In this document: positions 10,870-21,890 of the stretch, piece after piece | How the letters are laid out: each line of letters opens with the position of its first letter | How positions within the stretch are numbered: position 1 is the first letter of the stretch | Assembly (NCBI RefSeq): GCF_028372415.1 | Contig: NC_092872.1 | Coordinates: 15,962,479 to 16,026,478, forward strand | DNA: 64,000 nt | Source of the DNA: Notamacropus eugenii | Lineage: Eukaryota > Chordata > Mammalia > Diprotodontia > Macropodidae | Direction: 5' to 3' | Made by a program: the position numbers and the translations under genes | The notes under the pieces: generated by a model | What the model saw: only the letters and a program-made list of their open reading frames with translations | Told to the model about the DNA's origin: nothing | Databases searched by the model: none

Positions 10870-11160
10870 CAGTTATCACAGATTCATAGGCTGTTAGAAA
10901 TGGAAGCTAGCTGGTGCAATGGATAGAGTGCTGAAGAAGGAAATGACAAATGACTCCAGTATCTTTGCCAAGGAAACCCCCACTGGAAAGCCTTAACCAC
11001 AACAGCACAAATTGGAAGAACCTTCAGGCATCATCTGATGCTACCCTCTCATTTTACAAATAATGAAACTGAGGCTCAGGAGGTTAAATGATTTGGCTTA
11101 TGTCCTACACTGATAATGGGAAATGTGAGATTAGAACCTAGGTCACATGATTTCTAAGAT
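10870..11160 (-). repeat. MIR/THER1-type SINE, antisense, split by a younger SINE
   Basis: Host sequence TTCATAGGCTGTTAGAAATG, then GAACCTTCAGGCATCATCTG, TCATTTTACAAATAATGAAA and TGAGGCTCAGGAGGTTAAAT, is one MIR-type copy in reverse. It is interrupted at 10,907-11,008. Confidence 0.75.
10907..11008 (+). repeat. Internally deleted tRNA/RTE-tail SINE, sense
   Basis: The tRNA-like head (CTAGCTGGTGCAATGGATAG) is joined directly to the 3' block (GAAGGAAATGACAAATGACT, CAGTATCTTTGCCAAGGAAA), with the whole MIR-like middle missing. A near-perfect duplication flanks it: AAATGGAAG at 10,898-10,906 and AAATTGGAAG at 11,009-11,018. This suggests it inserted in this short form. Confidence 0.75.
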
Positions 11161-11507
11161 TTTTTTAATATTGTATTTTATATTGTTTCATGAAAATATT
11201 GGTGCTTCAAGGGAACAATGCTTTTAATAGATGTCTTCACAACAAATATATTCTCCAAACTGCGTTGAACAAAAAGCTTTCAAAATGTAAAGATCTCAGG
11301 AGGAGATCAAAATCATGTAGGGAAAGGGTGAGGTATATATCTCCATTATCCTGTCTGCTATTGTGGTCATATAAAAGATGTGATCCTACAGATGATTTTA
11401 TATCCTCATACTTTTTTATTTAACTGGGTTTGGGTGATATTCTGCAGAACATTAAATAAGAAAGAATGATGGCTAGATAGTGACTTCTCCCAGTCCATTT
11501 CTATATA

Positions 11508-11509
<2 letters not shown>

Positions 11510-11571
<62 letters not shown>
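11510..11571. repeat. (CA)n microsatellite, about 31 units
   Basis: A pure CA/AC run of about 62 bases. It produces spurious Cys-Val open frames on the other strand. Confidence 0.98.
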
Positions 11572-11572
<1 letters not shown>

Positions 11573-11959
11573 TTCTGCAGACTGTATTTACAGACTATAT
11601 AGCACCTGAATTCTATAAAAACAATCAAAACAATTATTATTATTGATAACAAATGCAATCATACCAAATACTTATTATCTCCAAACTAGGTACATGGAAG
11701 AAACTTTTAAAAACAGAGACCTAGCAGATGAAATTCTGCCCCCTTTTCATTTAGTCTCCTGAACCTAAATCACTCAGAATATATCCTGGCAGGCTTTCAT
11801 AACTGAGAGCATTCTTCTATTTTCTTTTTCTTCGCCTCCTCCCTGACCCCTTCCTACCTAGAACTTCTAGACCTTACTACCTGATCTACTTCTATGCCCT
11901 ATAAAACCATGGCACTGTCATCTGAGCTGCTAATGCAACTTAAGGACCCCTTGATCTTG

Positions 11960-12160
11960 CCATCCATCCTGTAGTTGTGTCTTTAGTAGTTCTAGGTCTT
12001 TCCATTTCTCTGCAATTGAACTTTATGTGTTGTCTCTCTCAATTAGAATGTGAGTTCCTTCAGGGCAAGAACTGTCTGGCTTTTTCTGTCAATAACCCCA
12101 GTGCTTGGTGCATAGTAAAGTGCTTAACAAAAGCTTATTTCTTCAATCTCTTAAAGCCAT
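11960..12160 (+). repeat. L2 LINE 3' terminus, sense
   Basis: TTAGAATGTGAGTTCCTTCA, CAGTGCTTGGTGCATAGTAA and CTTAACAAAAGCTTATT form an L2 3' end. Pyrimidine-rich sequence back to about 11,740 may belong to the same copy. Confidence 0.8.
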
Positions 12161-12419
12161 GTGGGAATAGGATGCAATACATATAATTCCTATCATCCTG
12201 TCTTTCACTAGAATGCCCTCTACATACAGAGGATAAGTTGACAACACAAACTATTATTTAGTTACAAATAGCATTTATTTTAGCCACTTGTCTTACATAT
12301 AAAAGAATGATAGGGGGGATAGTGACTTTTCCCCCGACGTTTCTATTGGAACCTCATTGCAAAAGATGATATGAATAACAACAAAGATGGACAAATATAA
12401 CACTTTAAAGTTTTCACAT

Positions 12420-12560
12420 TAGTTTACGATATTTCATTTGAATATGTAAGGTAGACATGACATGTAATATACCTATTTCATAGATTAGGAAACCGAGACA
12501 CAGAAAGGTAAAATGATTTTCCCTGGTCGCACAGTTTTACTACTAGTGATTGTTCTTGAT
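12420..12560 (-). repeat. MIR-type SINE, antisense
   Basis: AGATTAGGAAACCGAGACAC, a degenerate AGGTAAAATGATTTTCCC, and GTCGCACAG reproduce the MIR CORE in reverse. Confidence 0.65.
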
Positions 12561-12596
12561 TGGGAGCTATCTATTAATTGTTATATATGTAAACTG

Positions 12597-12862
12597 TAGG
12601 TGGTCCAATGGATAATATATCGTAGCAGATAGAGTGCCAGACCTGAAGTCAGGAAGACTCATCTTCATGAGTTCAAATCTGACCTCAGGAACTTCCTAGC
12701 TGTGTGACCCTGGGCAAGTCACTTAATTCTGTTTTCCTCAGTTTCTTTTCTATCAAATGAGCTGGAGAAGGAAATGGTGAACTATTTCAGTGTCTTTGCC
12801 AAGAAAACCCCAAATGGGGTCATGAGGAGATGGACTCAACTAAAATGACTAAACAACAATAT
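12597..12862 (+). repeat. Full-length tRNA-headed SINE with BovB/RTE-like 3' end, sense
   Basis: This is the clearest sense copy. The tRNA-like head (AGATAGAGTGCCAGACCTGA) with a small extra insertion is followed by CTAGCTGTGTGACCCTGGGC, then ATGAGCTGGAGAAGGAAATG, CCAAGAAAACCCCAAATGGG and a tail near ACTAAACAACAAT. The 3' block from GGAGAAGG onward resembles the BovB/RTE LINE terminus. An RTE LINE is therefore the likely mobiliser (family knowledge). Confidence 0.9.
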
Positions 12863-13089
12863 ATAAATTATATTTTAAACCATTTTTCAGTTGAGATATA
12901 ATCTGGGAAAATAGGAAAAACAGATGGAACCATGAGAATGGTTTTCCATTTAGTAAAAGTCCCATCCATTATTTTCGCTTTTCTAATATGAGGCAGGCTA
13001 GATCAGAACTAAGACTAGAAAAAGGAACTTAGTAGAATGTCGGAGCTTGAAGGTCTTGAACAAGAAATCAATGCAGTTGCCCGGAAATG

Positions 13090-13660
13090 TCTTGATAAGT
13101 CACCTACAACCAATTCCATTTCTTCATCTAATTACCTCTTCTTCTTCAAATCTTTGTAGTCTGATTTCCATTCCCATCACTTTACTCAAAGTATTCTCTT
13201 AATAGCTAGCAAAGCTTTATTAATCATCAAACCTGAAGGCCTTTTTATAGGCCTTATTCTCCTAGAGTTTTCTATGGTATTAGAAACTTTTGAAGCTGTA
13301 GGAGGCAATCATGATGAAGTTGAAGTAACTCCATATTCTCTCCTCCTTTGTCTTCCAAAACACTATAAATTTACTCCTACCTCACCGACAAATAATTTTC
13401 TTTCTTATTTGTGGATTATTCATCTTCTAGACTCCTTAATGTGGGTGTTTTTGAGCAATCTGTTATCTCTCTTTGTTTATACATCCTCCTTTAGTGATCT
13501 TATTCACTCTCATGATTTCAACTCTTTCACCTCTGTGTAGATGATCCTCATATGGTCTGCCCTTTTTCTATCCTCAAGACCATCACCTCCAATTGCTTGT
13601 TCTGAACATTTTCATCTGGATTGTCCATCTGATTCAACTCTACCTCAGCTTATCCTACAT
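13090..13660 (+). repeat. L2 LINE coding remnant, sense
   Basis: Pyrimidine-rich sequence in L2 order. It includes a GTAGATGATCCTCATATG stretch where the L2 reverse-transcriptase xADD motif should be (here VDD) and CACCTCCAATTGCTTG after it. The 88-residue open frame across it is a chance opening of this relic, not a host gene. Confidence 0.55.
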
Positions 13661-13960
13661 CAAAGCTTTAAGAGGAGCTTTGATTCCTCATAGCCTGGAC
13701 CAGGAAGTCATGACAATGATTCTATCTCTAATCCACAGACTAGTCAAGTTCTCAAGACACTGCCCTTGTCCTTTCAAATAGAAACCAGTCCAGACTACAT
13801 AAGTCAGGTATCACTCCTACCACACCTCGCCCCTTGATAGCAAGATCCCACAAATCTTCTAATGGACCTTTTGCCACTTAAATGGCCCTAGAGCCTTTAT
13901 CAGACAACTATTATCTTGGGGGAAGCAAAGAATCTAACGCAGGCAGCATTGGAAGAGGAG
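13661..13960. repeat. Unclassified old repeat, copy 1
   Basis: CCTTTCAAATAGAAACCAGT, then CCAGACTACATAAGTCAGG and TCACTCCTACCACACC (13,765-13,825), recurs in diverged form at about 17,070-17,135. Identity of the family unknown. Confidence 0.4.
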
Positions 13961-14199
13961 GTTAATATGGATAAAATGAAATAAAAAAAGACAAAAAGAC
14001 TCCACAAAGGATAAACCATGTTGTAAGAGTGATAAACAGAAGGAACACCAGGAGTACTGGGGTCACAATGGTACCACTACTATTGATACCCATCATGGGT
14101 CAGGGTAATCTTTAGCAAGGGAACTGAAAAGCTCATGAATCTCCTGCATACAACCTGTGTTGGGGCCTGAGTCATGATAGAAACTCAACTCATTCCACC

Positions 14200-14325
14200 A
14201 CTCTCAGTCAATAAGCATTTACTTAGTATGTTCTATGTCTTATAATAACTGTTATGGGTACAAAGGCAAAAGTGCTTCTTGCTTTGAAGTGATGTTCATT
14301 CTTTTGTGGGAGACACTGTGTAAAA
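14200..14325 (-). repeat. L2 LINE 3' terminus, antisense
   Basis: TCAATAAGCATTTACTTAGT, then GTACAAAGGCAAAAGTGCTT, follows the reverse L2 end. Confidence 0.6.
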
Positions 14326-14359
14326 TAGTAGGTGCATATATGATATATTTGGGCATATG

Positions 14360-14570
14360 TGGCAGGCAAGCCATCCTAGCTCAAGCAGTGAGGTACCCTG
14401 AGGAAGTGTTGGAAGACATCATATGGCGAGTCAAATGATCGCTACCACCACCACCACCACCACTTTTAGGACCATTTCCCCTCAGGCCATAATGGATCCA
14501 GCCTAGGACCCTGAGCCAAAGGGCCTTAGGAATAGCAGTGCCTTCAATACACTAAACTCCCAGGGTATCA
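14360..14570 (+). repeat. Unclassified direct repeat, copy A
   Basis: Paired with 14,790-15,010. Shared words include GCAGGCAAGCC/ACAGGCAACCC, CTAGCTCAAGCAG/CTGGCTCAAGCAG, CCATAATGGATCCAGCCTAG/TCATGATGGATACAGCCCAG, and CTTAGGAATAGCAGTGCCTTC against CTTGGGAATAGAAATACTTCC. Copy A holds a CAC trinucleotide run at 14,443-14,463. Confidence 0.6.
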
Positions 14571-14789
14571 TTGAGGAGAGAAGTCATTGTGGAGAGGGAG
14601 TTTATGTTTCTCATCACCACCAGCAATAGCTGCTGACCAACTGCCACCAACCTTTGGATGCACACAGGAACCCTGGGGGTAACAATATCTCCCACATCAC
14701 TTGTCCTGCTTCTGACTTGGCCATCTTTGGAGGAGTTAGTTCCTATAGAGAGGGGGGTCAACCATCCTCATCAGTTTCTATCTATCTGC

Positions 14790-15010
14790 CACATACTGGA
14801 CAGGCAACCCAACCTGGCTCAAGCAGCCGCATACGGTGAGGGGGAAATGGGAGTCAGCAAGTGCCAGGCAAGTCAAAACATTCTGACCACTTTGACCACC
14901 ATCTCCTCTCAGATCATGATGGATACAGCCCAGGGCCCTGAATTTAAGACCCTTGGGAATAGAAATACTTCCTGTCCACTGCCTTTAGTCTTTATTCTAG
15001 GAATCTAGAG
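14790..15010 (+). repeat. Unclassified direct repeat, copy B
   Basis: Diverged partner of 14,360-14,570 in the same orientation, about 430 bases downstream. I cannot say whether this is an old tandem duplication or two ends of one decayed element. Confidence 0.6.
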
Positions 15011-15224
15011 ATGCAGCCCAGTAATTGTTCCTGCCGGTGTTATAAGCCACAGCTAGTGGAGACCTAGAAAAGAAAATTCTTGGTCCCTGACTTTGTCAAA
15101 TGATTCATCATCAGAAACTGATCATTTTTTTAATTAGTGGGAGTGACATTAAAGAAGAGGCATTAACATCTACTTTGCTGTTACATCCTAAGGACCTTAA
15201 TAAAACTTTTTCATCTAACCTGCA

Positions 15225-15375
15225 GCTGAAACCTTCCATATGTGTTCTCTTCCATTAGAATGTGAGCACTTAGAGGGGGATGCTTTACTTTTCTATTTCT
15301 ATCCCCAGTGCTTCATGCAGTTCTTTGCACACAGTAAGTGCTTATTAATTTATTAATTACTTTATTAATTTATTC
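15225..15375 (+). repeat. L2 LINE 3' terminus, sense, with expanded TTATTAAT tail
   Basis: CATTAGAATGTGAGCACTTA, CCCAGTGCTTCATGCAGTTC and ACACAGTAAGTGCTTATTAA form an L2 end. The tail TTTATTAATTTATTAATTAC is a short tandem expansion. Confidence 0.75.
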
Positions 15376-15384
15376 ACCTATGGA

Positions 15385-15690
15385 AATCTAAGAGGGGAAG
15401 AAATTAGCAAGTAGAAAAGGGCAATAGTAGAAGGTGGGATTTGAGCTGAATGTTGAAGGAAGCCAGAGAAAGTAAGAAGCAGAAATAAAGGTGCAGAGCA
15501 TTCCAGGCATGGGAGACAACTAGGGAAAAGGTATAGAGAGATAGGAGGTGACTGTGTTTGAAGAACTGTAAGTAGATTGGTATTGCTGGATCTTATAGTT
15601 AGTTACATGGAGGTAAGTAAAGTAAAAGCAGGGCAGTTTATATTAAACAGAGGAATTTATATTTGATCCTGGTGATAATATAGAGTCCCT
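15385..15690 (-). repeat. L2 LINE internal/3' segment, antisense
   Basis: GCAGAGCATTCCAGGCATGG, GGGATTTGAGCTGAATGTTG and later GAGGAATTTATATTTGATCC are reverse L2 words, as at 8,607-9,210. Confidence 0.6.
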
Positions 15691-18150
15691 AGAGCTCATT
15701 TAACTATAAAGCAACATGGACAGATGTACACACGAGTAAAAACTCCTTGGCACACAAGTGGAAGTTGGTTTAAAGTGAGGAGAGGCTTGAGGTGATATTC
15801 TTAAACTCACTAGCCAGAATCTACTCTCTCTGGGGGAAGGCAAAGGACATTTTCTATTCAGGGCTTCTGAATGATTCAGCTGTGTTAACAAGCATGTGTT
15901 CTGTGTGATCCCAAAGCTGATGGAAACCTACAGCTAGGAGAAGTTCTACATTTGTCCCAGAAGGCCACGTAGTCACAGTGATTCGTCAGGTTGTCCTTGA
16001 AATTTTGCTTGTAGTTTCTCTAAATCTTTGGTGGTGAAAATCGGCTCACTCTTCACCTCCTTTGCCTATGATCAATATTATATTTGATCTGTGATTTCTT
16101 TACATTTCTTTACCTGGGATAAGGTAAGCCTAAGGACCCCTTACTACTAATTACTTACTACTCACTCCTGCTCTCATTTTGTTCCCTTATGATCTTGACC
16201 ACAGTGAGATTCAGTGCATTCTCCAGTGAGACCTTGGTGTCAGAAACCACAACTCCCACCTCTAGCCTACTGATTCCTGTTGCTGTCAGCATTGTCATGT
16301 ACGCTGTTATGAAATCCCTAATTTGTCCCTCTTACTTCAAAGCTCAATACTTAAAAAAACCCAAAAGCACATTCACGCTTCTTGAATTTACAAAGATAGT
16401 TGACTTCTTTTTTCCTTATGCTGGCAATCCAGCTTTTCTAGAACTATTAATAAGGAATAGGGGATGTTAACCCTTGGGATACCTTCATTGTCCCGGTCAA
16501 TTTCCTCAAGTTCCCTTTAGGCTAATGTTACAGTCAGTTGGAGCTTCCTTTTCATCTCATAGACACAACTCATTATATGTAGTCAGAACTGCAGCAGTAA
16601 CAGGGTGGCGTACTCCTTTATCCAGACATCCAATCACCCGAGACTCCCCTTCTTTCTTGTTGCCTTTCCTCCACTCCAACCATGAAATCAGCCATGAGGC
16701 CATTCTGTTCTCACCCTGCTAACTAAAACCAAATGCTCTGAACCTGATCTAATTCAGTCTCATTCAGTGGTTCAGGTTCAGATTTAGACTATAATGAGAC
16801 AATGGTGGATCATTCAACTCTTGACAAGGAGACATTTATTCAGAAATAAAAAGGAGTTTCTTTGATTCATTTGAATATGGCTCCTCATTGCCTGCATCTG
16901 TCATGAGTATTAGCATTGGTTCAGAAAGGTATAATGACTTATATAGAGATGGGGACTCCATCGAGCCTGAGGATCCTTGACTTAGTCATCATTTGGGCTT
17001 ATGGATCTGAGACCATGTCAAGAATTTGAACCCCAGACCCCTGAACTACTTAGGTCCTGAAGATAGCCTCCTTTCCCTTTCAAGAGAAACTGATCCAGAT
17101 TACATAAAACAGTTATTGCTTCTACCCCACTAATTATATTTAGAACCTATCACTGGTTCTCTAATACTTGCCAGTGTAAATGTTTTTGTTTTTAAGATCT
17201 AAAAGTGCCATTATAATGAACTGTTTTAATTTAAATAGAAATACATTAATAGGAGCTCAAATGAATAGAAGGATGTTCCTCCACAACAGGGCTATCCCTA
17301 GGAGTCTCAAAATATTTGAGTATAACTGTGCTAGTAGTAATCCTTCTTTGGGAACCTAGATTTGCCAGTGTAAGACCAAGTTGGGATGAGAAAGTTATTC
17401 TAAAGAGAAGTTGTGCAAGTTTTCATGAGAGAATTGTGAGGTACTATACTTAGGGTGGCCACCCCATGTACTCACCAACCTTAGTGAGGGATAATTGGAG
17501 TTTATGGACAATCTTGGAACCTTATAGACTAAGAAATAAGATTCTAAATAGGAGGAAACAAACTACTTTTGTCAAATTTAATATGCCTTAGGTATAACCA
17601 AGGTTTGGATCCAGTCATCATCCCAAATGCTAGAGCCATGGGAGTTATACAGTTGAGTCAAAGGAACAGATACAGACAATATGCCAAATTTGCTGTCCAT
17701 CTCATGATGCACAAATCCACTGTTATTTGTGGGAGAGTTATCAACGTTGTGAGTATTGTACTTTAGACTAACCTGTCTACTACCAAGTGATCCACTGAAA
17801 AGGGAATAAGAAAAGGAAACAAGTGGGAACTTTGAAGCAAGAAAACAGAATGGCTGCAGCCACTGGTTTCTTAGGAGAGTTTTGCCATGCATGAATTAGT
17901 GTGCTCTGCAATCAATCCAGTAGGATATTCTCCATCTGTCTTTTCTCTACATATTTGCAACTGTGTTTTCAGGTTGCCAGAAGTCCTGGCATGACAAAGT
18001 ATTGAAGGCTCTGCTTTGCTGAGTACCTAGGCAGACATGTCTGAAAACATTCTCGCTCCCTTGTGGCATATTTGGGTGGCACTCAGGTAAAGGCACAGAG
18101 ACTACTTTGCTACCAAGCAGGTTTGGAGTGAGCCAACTTTTTTTCCTATG
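15691..18150. other. Mostly unrecognised intergenic DNA
   Basis: No gene signal. About 16,140-16,700 is pyrimidine-rich and might be decayed L2. About 16,950-17,170 holds the second copy of the unclassified repeat seen at 13,661-13,960. The remainder looks unique. Confidence 0.35.
16950..17170. repeat. Unclassified old repeat, copy 2
   Basis: CCCTTTCAAGAGAAACTGAT, then CCAGATTACATAAAACAG and TTGCTTCTACCCCACT, aligns by eye with 13,765-13,825. Flanks are only weakly alike. Confidence 0.4.
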
Positions 18151-18410
18151 GTTGTTCCATGACTATTTTCAGTTGTGTCTGACTCATTGTGACCCCACTT
18201 GGAGTTTTCTTAGCACGGATAATGGAATGATTTGTCATTTCCTTCTCCAGCTCATTTTACAGATGTGGATATTGAGGCAAAGAAGGTGAAGTGACTTGCT
18301 CAGGGTCACAAAGCTAATGTATGTCTGAGGTTGGATTTGAACTCATAAAGATAGGTCTTCCTGATTTCCAAGTCCAGTGTTTTATCCACTCTGCCCCTTA
18401 GCTGCTCCCC
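18151..18410 (-). repeat. Full-length tRNA/RTE-tail SINE, antisense
   Basis: CAGTTGTGTCTGACTCATTG, TGACCCCACTTGGAGTTTTC, CATTTCCTTCTCCAGCTCAT, CAGGGTCACAAAGCTAATG and a tRNA-like CTCTGCCCCTTAGCTGC end, all in reverse order of the sense SINE. Confidence 0.88.
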
Positions 18411-18482
18411 AGCTGACTTTAGGGGCAAGATTTAGGATTTAAGTGTGTAGTCAAGACAGGAAGAACAGAAGACAGTTTTCAG

Positions 18483-18668
18483 GATCATAGATTTAGATCT
18501 GGAAGACTCTTGAAAGGTCACCTAGTCCTAACCAGTTATATTAGAGATGACAAACCAGGTCTGTAAAAGTTAAATGATATGTACAAGATTATATAGGGAA
18601 TAAGAGACAGAGCTCAGGTTCAGATCCAGATTCATTGACTACAAATCCAGCACATTTTTCATGGTACC
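18483..18668 (-). repeat. MIR/THER1-type SINE, antisense
   Basis: GATCATAGATTTAGATCTGG, AAGGTCACCTAGTCCTAACC and a degenerate CORE. This is the long MIR form whose end reads ATAGATTTAGAGCTGG in reverse. Confidence 0.7.
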
Positions 18669-18734
18669 ACTAAAACTAATTGGAGTGCCCTACATGTGAA
18701 TGCAACATTAAGAATAATTTTTCAAGTTTTTTTG

Positions 18735-18930
18735 GAAAGGAACTATGCTTTAGTGGTTAAAATATTGAATCTAAAGTCAGGAAACTGGATTTGAATTTCT
18801 TTTATGTCCTCAGATACCTAATAGCTGTGTTATTATGGGCAAATCTACCAGGCTCCCAGACTCTCAGTTTTCATATCTATAAAATGGGGATAATAGGTGC
18901 TATATGAATGTTATTATTTTTATTTTAATA
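18735..18930 (+). repeat. MIR-type SINE, sense
   Basis: TTTAGTGGTTAAAATATTGA head, CTAATAGCTGTGTTATTATG, TTTTCATATCTATAAAATGG and GGTGCTATATGAATGTTATT tail give all parts in order. Confidence 0.75.
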
Positions 18931-18959
18931 TCCTGCATATTTCCCTAGAACAATTGTCA

Positions 18960-19045
18960 GTAATATATATTATAATATATAAGCATACTATATATAATAT
19001 ACTGATTTTCAGGAATATATATATATACATATAGTATACTTGTAT
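18960..19045. repeat. AT-rich dinucleotide repeat with a short duplicated motif
   Basis: TATATATTATAATATATAAG-type sequence in which TTGATTTTCAGGAATA recurs about 50 bases apart. Confidence 0.75.
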
Positions 19046-20839
19046 ATTGATTTTCAGGAATAATGAATTCTTGACATTTTTGGGAAATAGGGCAAGGGAA
19101 GAAATGGAAATATGTGTCCCCTCCTATAGAAGTTGAGTAATGAGAAGCCAGGACAAGAGAGCGTAGTGATAGTAAAACAAAAACAAAAAAAACAAGAGAG
19201 GAACATAGTGACCCAGCATGGCTTTGTGAGTAGAAAGAAGCCAGGGAATGAAAAAGTAGTGAAAACAACATCTTACATTATATTGAATGCTACCTGACAT
19301 ATTGTGAAATGTAGCTAATAATATTGTTAGATGTCCATTACCATACCAAGTACAGTTATCCTTTCCACATGGTGGAGGTCAGGGGTATGGAACACCAGTG
19401 ATCTGGTAAGACCAAAATAAAATTTTTGACCCTCCCTTTGTACCAGAGAAGTCTCGATTATTATGATATTAAAAGAGAAAATTTGTTGATATCATATATT
19501 TATACATTTCTGAGTTTCTAAACATTTTCTTTGTTGTATGCTGGCCTTTGCATGTCTTCTGTGGCTTCCGTGAAACTCCTCCAAAATTCTCATTTAATTT
19601 CTTACACTGACTCGTGATATATCAAAATCCAATGGGAAGTGTCGCAAGATGGAAGTGGTGATGGTAATGCTCTCCTGCTTTCTTCCAGTGTCAGATTTTG
19701 GCCTTGTCACTCAGGGTAACTAAAGCATTCATCATCCAGTATTCTAAAAGATGCATGCTAGATTTTTCGCCCTCATGGCTCCTTACAGTGGGTGTTAGTA
19801 TTTCTTTCCAGACCAGATTATATCTTTTATTGAAGTCCTTTATCTAGTTCAGTATTCTCCAAAGTGGGGTATGTAAAATTATTTTCTGGGGTGAGGGGAG
19901 AAAATATTAAAACTTCTATTTAAGTTTTTTGAAATTAAAAAAAGAAAGCTTTACTAATATTTTATATGAGTTGATGCTGATATTCTAACCCAGTCTATGT
20001 GTCAGATATTCACCTGTCACATATAGTACATGAGGTGTCCTGAAGGTAGAGTGGGAAAGTAGATCTTTCAGATGTTAGAGGATTGACAGTGGTTTACTCC
20101 TTATTTTGTGAATTCATATTCCAGTTTACATGTACCTGGGTAAGTGAATTCATTGATTACATTATATGGTTTTAAGTAACTTGAAACTTCTAAAATGGAC
20201 AAAGGGATTAAAAAAGATTCCTGTAAAGAAATCACGGATCAAATATAATGGTGATCATGGGAAGACAAGAAGCAGTATGAAATGGATGGAATTACTTCTT
20301 CTTCCACTAGTGGTTGGAACTTTTGGGCAGCTATAGATGTAAAAAGCTTCTGCTTTTGATAAAAGCAAGTGAAATTATCAATATAATTTGAAATAGATTC
20401 ACATCTACTATCATTAATGTTGACTCTCATTTTGTCATCCCTTGAGATATTAGATAATGATGGTATGAAGCCATTATAAGTAGAAAGCTATTGAAAAGTG
20501 AAATTTTTTCCTGCTGAAAATGGCATAAATACATTAGAGCTTTCCTAGCTGTACATATAAGTTGGTAACATAATTTTTAAGCAAAACTCTTTCAGATGAA
20601 GAGTTTTGATGGATTCTGAATCATTTGTAAAATATATAAAAATGCATCTCCTGACTAGTTTACAAGAACTGACATCAAGGAAGATAGAAATTTGAATTTT
20701 ACCATAATTCTGATTGGTGGATAGAATTATAAATGAATATTTTGATTAAATATGGCAGTTAGCAGTGTCATTCTTCCATTGGGATGTATTTCCCTATTGT
20801 TGTCAAGGGTACCACCATCCTTCCATTCTTGTAAACTTG
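19046..20839. other. No feature recognised
   Basis: AT-rich unique-looking intergenic DNA. Several short open frames without coding character. Confidence 0.35.
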
Positions 20840-21440
20840 AAGCCTAGGTAATATCCTTGTCTGTTTTCTCACCCTGCCCCCACTCTTGCTATATCTAATC
20901 TGTTGCCTAATGATTTTACCTTCATAACATCTCTGTCACATACCTCTTTCTCTCCTCTATGATGCCACCAGCCTGGTGCATGTTCTTCACCTCCTCATAC
21001 TTGGGCTATTGATACCTGCTGATTGATTTGTCTGCCAAAAGTCTCTCTCCCCCCACCCCCCTCCCTGCCTCGTGTCCATCTTCCCAGCTGCCAAAGTGAT
21101 CTCCCTAAAGCAAAGGTCTGGCTATGTTACCTCCCTCCCACTTCCTCCAGAATAAACTATGTGGCTCCCTATCATCTCCAGGATGAAATAAGAACCCCTC
21201 TCTTTGATGTTCAAAGCCCTTCACAACCTGTCCTCCTCTCTGTCTTTCCAGTCTTATACCTTCTACCACCCTTATATTCTCTGTCCTCTTTACTGTTCTT
21301 CAAACAAGAGACTCCATCTGTGAGCTCTGGGCATATTTACAGGCTGCCCTTCATGCCTGGAATGCTGTCTGTCTTTATATCCACCTTCTGGCTTCTCTGA
21401 CTTCCTTCAAATCCCAAATCTACAGAAATGCTTTCTCTCA
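20840..21440 (+). repeat. L2 LINE 3' region, sense, left part
   Basis: CTAAAGCAAAGGTCTGGCTA, GTGGCTCCCTATCATCTCCA, GATGTTCAAAGCCCTTCACA and CATGCCTGGAATGCTGTCTG are classic L2 words in order. The 125-residue open frame here is a chance opening of L2. The copy continues at 21,674 after a SINE. Confidence 0.9.
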
Positions 21441-21445
21441 CTTCT

Positions 21446-21673
21446 GTCATTTTTCAGTTTTATATGACTCTTTGTGACCCCATTTGGGGTTTTCTTGGCA
21501 GAGACACTGGAGTGGTTTTCTTTTTCCTTCTCCAGCTCCTTTTACAGATGAGGAAATTGAGGTTTAAGTGACTTGCCCATGATCACACAGCTAGTAAGTG
21601 TCAGATGCCAGATTTGAATTCAAGAAGATGAGTCTTCCTGACTTCCTATCTACTGTACTTCTCAGCTGCCCCA
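21446..21673 (-). repeat. tRNA/RTE-tail SINE inserted in L2, antisense
   Basis: TGACCCCATTTGGGGTTTTC, CCTTCTCCAGCTCCTTTTAC, CACACAGCTAGTAAGTGTCA and the tRNA-like end CTCAGCTGCCCC. L2 sequence resumes in phase on both sides, so this is a true insertion. Confidence 0.9.
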
Positions 21674-21890
21674 TTCCTTCTTAATTATACTACCTATCTT
21701 CTGTTGATTATTTCCAATTTATCCTCTATATAGCATGTTTGTCCATAGTTGGTGTATGTTGTTTCTCCCATTCGACTGTGAGTTCCTTGAGAGCGCTGTC
21801 TTTTACTTTTCTTTATATCCCAAGAACTTGGCATAGTGACTGGCACATAGTAGGTGTTTAATAAATGCTCATTGACTGATTCATTTTTCA
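21674..21890 (+). repeat. L2 LINE 3' terminus, sense, right part
   Basis: GACTGTGAGTTCCTTGAGAG, CATAGTGACTGGCACATAGT and GTTTAATAAATGCTCATTGA complete the L2 copy that starts at 20,840. Confidence 0.92.

Noticed and set aside
11473-11658. Minus-strand Cys-Val frame
   Set aside because: Translation of the (CA)n microsatellite.
13274-13540. 88-codon plus-strand frame as a possible membrane protein gene
   Set aside because: Sits in an L2 coding remnant; hydrophobicity comes from T-rich sequence.
21023-21400. 125-codon plus-strand frame
   Set aside because: It is the pyrimidine-rich L2 3' region, with L2 words throughout.
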